Below are positions 63,157-64,000 of a DNA stretch of 64,000 nucleotides, piece after piece. Under the pieces are notes generated by a model that ran no database searches, was not told the origin of the DNA, and saw only the letters and a program-made list of their open reading frames with translations. Source of the DNA: Achromobacter aloeverae (GTDB taxonomy: Bacteria > Pseudomonadota > Gammaproteobacteria > Burkholderiales > Burkholderiaceae_B). The position numbers were made by a program, and so were the translations under genes. Location of the stretch: positions 62,001 through 126,000 of the forward strand of contig NZ_PYAL01000003.1 in NCBI RefSeq assembly GCF_004121055.1. The letters run 5' to 3'. The stretch's first letter is position 1, and the number at the start of each line of letters is the position of its first letter.

Positions 63157-63744
63157 TTACAGAACGCCCTTGGTGGACGGCACCACGCCCTGGCTGCGCG
63201 GGTCGCGCTCGATCGCCATGCGCAGCGCGCGGCCACAGGCCTTGAAAATCGTCTCGCACTGGTGATGCGCGTTCTTGCCGCGCAGGTTGTCCACATGCAG
63301 GCTGATCAACGCATGGTTGACCAGTCCCTGGAAGAACTCCCGCGTGAGGTCGACGTCGAACTTGCCGATGCGGGCCCGCGTGAACGGGACGTGGAATTCC
63401 AGGCCGGGACGGCCGGAGAAGTCCACCACCACGCGCGACAGGGCTTCATCCAGCGGCACGTAGGCATGGCCGTAGCGCATGATGCCCTTCTTGTCGCCGA
63501 TGGCGGCCGCGATGGCCTGGCCCAGCGTAATGCCGACGTCTTCCACCGTATGGTGGTCGTCGATATGGAGGTCGCCTTCGGCCTTGATTTCCAGGTCGAT
63601 CAGCCCATGGCGGGCGATCTGGTCCAGCATGTGATCGAGGAAAGGCACGCCCGTGTCGATACTCTGCTGGCCGGTGCCATCCAGGTTGAGCACCACGCGG
63701 ATACGCGTTTCATTGGTGTTGCGGGTGATTTCAGCGGTACGCAT
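63157..63744 (-). CDS. hisB: Imidazoleglycerol-phosphate dehydratase
   Basis: A 195-residue protein made of two halves, with metal-binding motifs HHTVEDV and HHQCETIFK. It is the monofunctional bacterial form without a phosphatase domain. It dehydrates imidazole glycerol phosphate to imidazole acetol phosphate, the substrate for HisC encoded just upstream. Confidence 0.96.
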   Translation of the reverse strand: MRTAEITRNTNETRIRVVLNLDGTGQQSIDTGVPFLDHMLDQIARHGLIDLEIKAEGDLHIDDHHTVEDVGITLGQAIAAAIGDKKGIMRYGHAYVPLDEALSRVVVDFSGRPGLEFHVPFTRARIGKFDVDLTREFFQGLVNHALISLHVDNLRGKNAHHQCETIFKACGRALRMAIERDPRSQGVVPSTKGVL

Positions 63745-63789
63745 GGAGTACTCGTAAAGAACGTTCGTCGTATTGGCGGGCGGGACGGG

Positions 63790-64000
63790 TCACGCGGCGG
63801 AGGCGCCTGGCGTGGCCTGACCCAGGATTTCCCGCAAGGCCGCCAGCAGCGCCGCGTTTTCCGCGGGGGCGCCGATGGAGATGCGCAGGCAATTCTTGAG
63901 CAGGGGATCGCCGTCACCGAATGCACGTACCCATATTTTGCGCGATTTCAGCGCCTGATGCACGGCATCCGCCCCTAACTCCCCCGAAAACCGTACCAAC
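63790..64000 (-). CDS. hisC: Histidinol-phosphate aminotransferase, C-terminal end (runs off the window)
   Basis: The last about 70 codons of a fold-type I PLP aminotransferase are present, ending NCLRISIGAPAENAALLAALREIL. The conserved arginine of that segment binds the substrate carboxylate or phosphate. The start, PLP lysine and most of the protein lie outside the window. The order hisC-hisB-hisH agrees with a complete his operon. Confidence 0.88.
   Translation of the reverse strand, partial: LVRFSGELGADAVHQALKSRKIWVRAFGDGDPLLKNCLRISIGAPAENAALLAALREILGQATPGASAA

Overview
The window looks like a chromosomal segment of a high-GC beta-proteobacterium of the Alcaligenaceae, most likely Bordetella or a close relative such as Achromobacter. 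This is inferred from the strong G/C third-position bias, an orphan Bug-family solute-binding protein, the gene order his - HIT - tatABC, the block petABC - sspA - sspB, and close similarity of many proteins to Bordetella homologues as I remember them. No database search was run.

Layout. 0-2.3 kb: start of a leucine/isovalerate catabolism locus (isovaleryl-CoA dehydrogenase, LiuR-like MerR regulator, two palindromic operators) and an MBL-fold hydrolase. 2.3-9.2 kb: LysE exporter, metC, dsbA, a SPOR protein, argS and two small proteins, with a tandem repeat and three copies of a REP-like palindromic element. 9.2-20.9 kb: an amidase, then a long block with a LacI-type regulator, a complete ABC importer, a GpdQ-type glycerophosphodiesterase and a second, Ugp-like importer. 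Matching LacI-type palindromes lie before the regulator and before the second importer. 21-23.2 kb: leuA with a probable attenuator leader peptide rich in rare CTA leucine codons. 23.2-30.1 kb: TetR/SDR divergent pair, a membrane protein, rpoN, bfd with a Fur-like box, a LysR/EamA pair and bacterioferritin. 30.2-38.8 kb: a tandem pair of unknown paralogous membrane-anchored proteins, prfC, a LysE-family protein, an RhlE-type helicase, a DUF945 protein and a HAD phosphatase. 38.8-46.4 kb: an MFS transporter, a small unknown gene, a DUF2868/DUF3482 membrane GTPase pair and a Na/Pi cotransporter.

46.6-50.2 kb is a visibly AT-richer accessory patch. It has four co-oriented genes: a PhnZ-like HD oxygenase, a PhnF-like GntR regulator, a GNAT acetyltransferase and a Bug solute-binding protein. 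An IS3-type transposase relic and a tRNA-Thr gene bound it on one side. 50.3-57.7 kb: sspB, sspA, cytochrome bc1 (petCBA), mscL, a Nif3-like protein, a DegS/DegQ-type protease and an HTH regulator. 57.8-64 kb: tatC, tatB, tatA, a HIT protein and hisE, I, F, A, H, B and the end of hisC, all on the minus strand.

A recurring theme is phosphorus acquisition: glycerophosphodiester import and hydrolysis, a putative phosphonate-oxidation patch, and Na/Pi transport. The least described items are the 30-32 kb paralogue pair, the phosphonate-like patch, the leu leader and the dual LacI-operator circuit.
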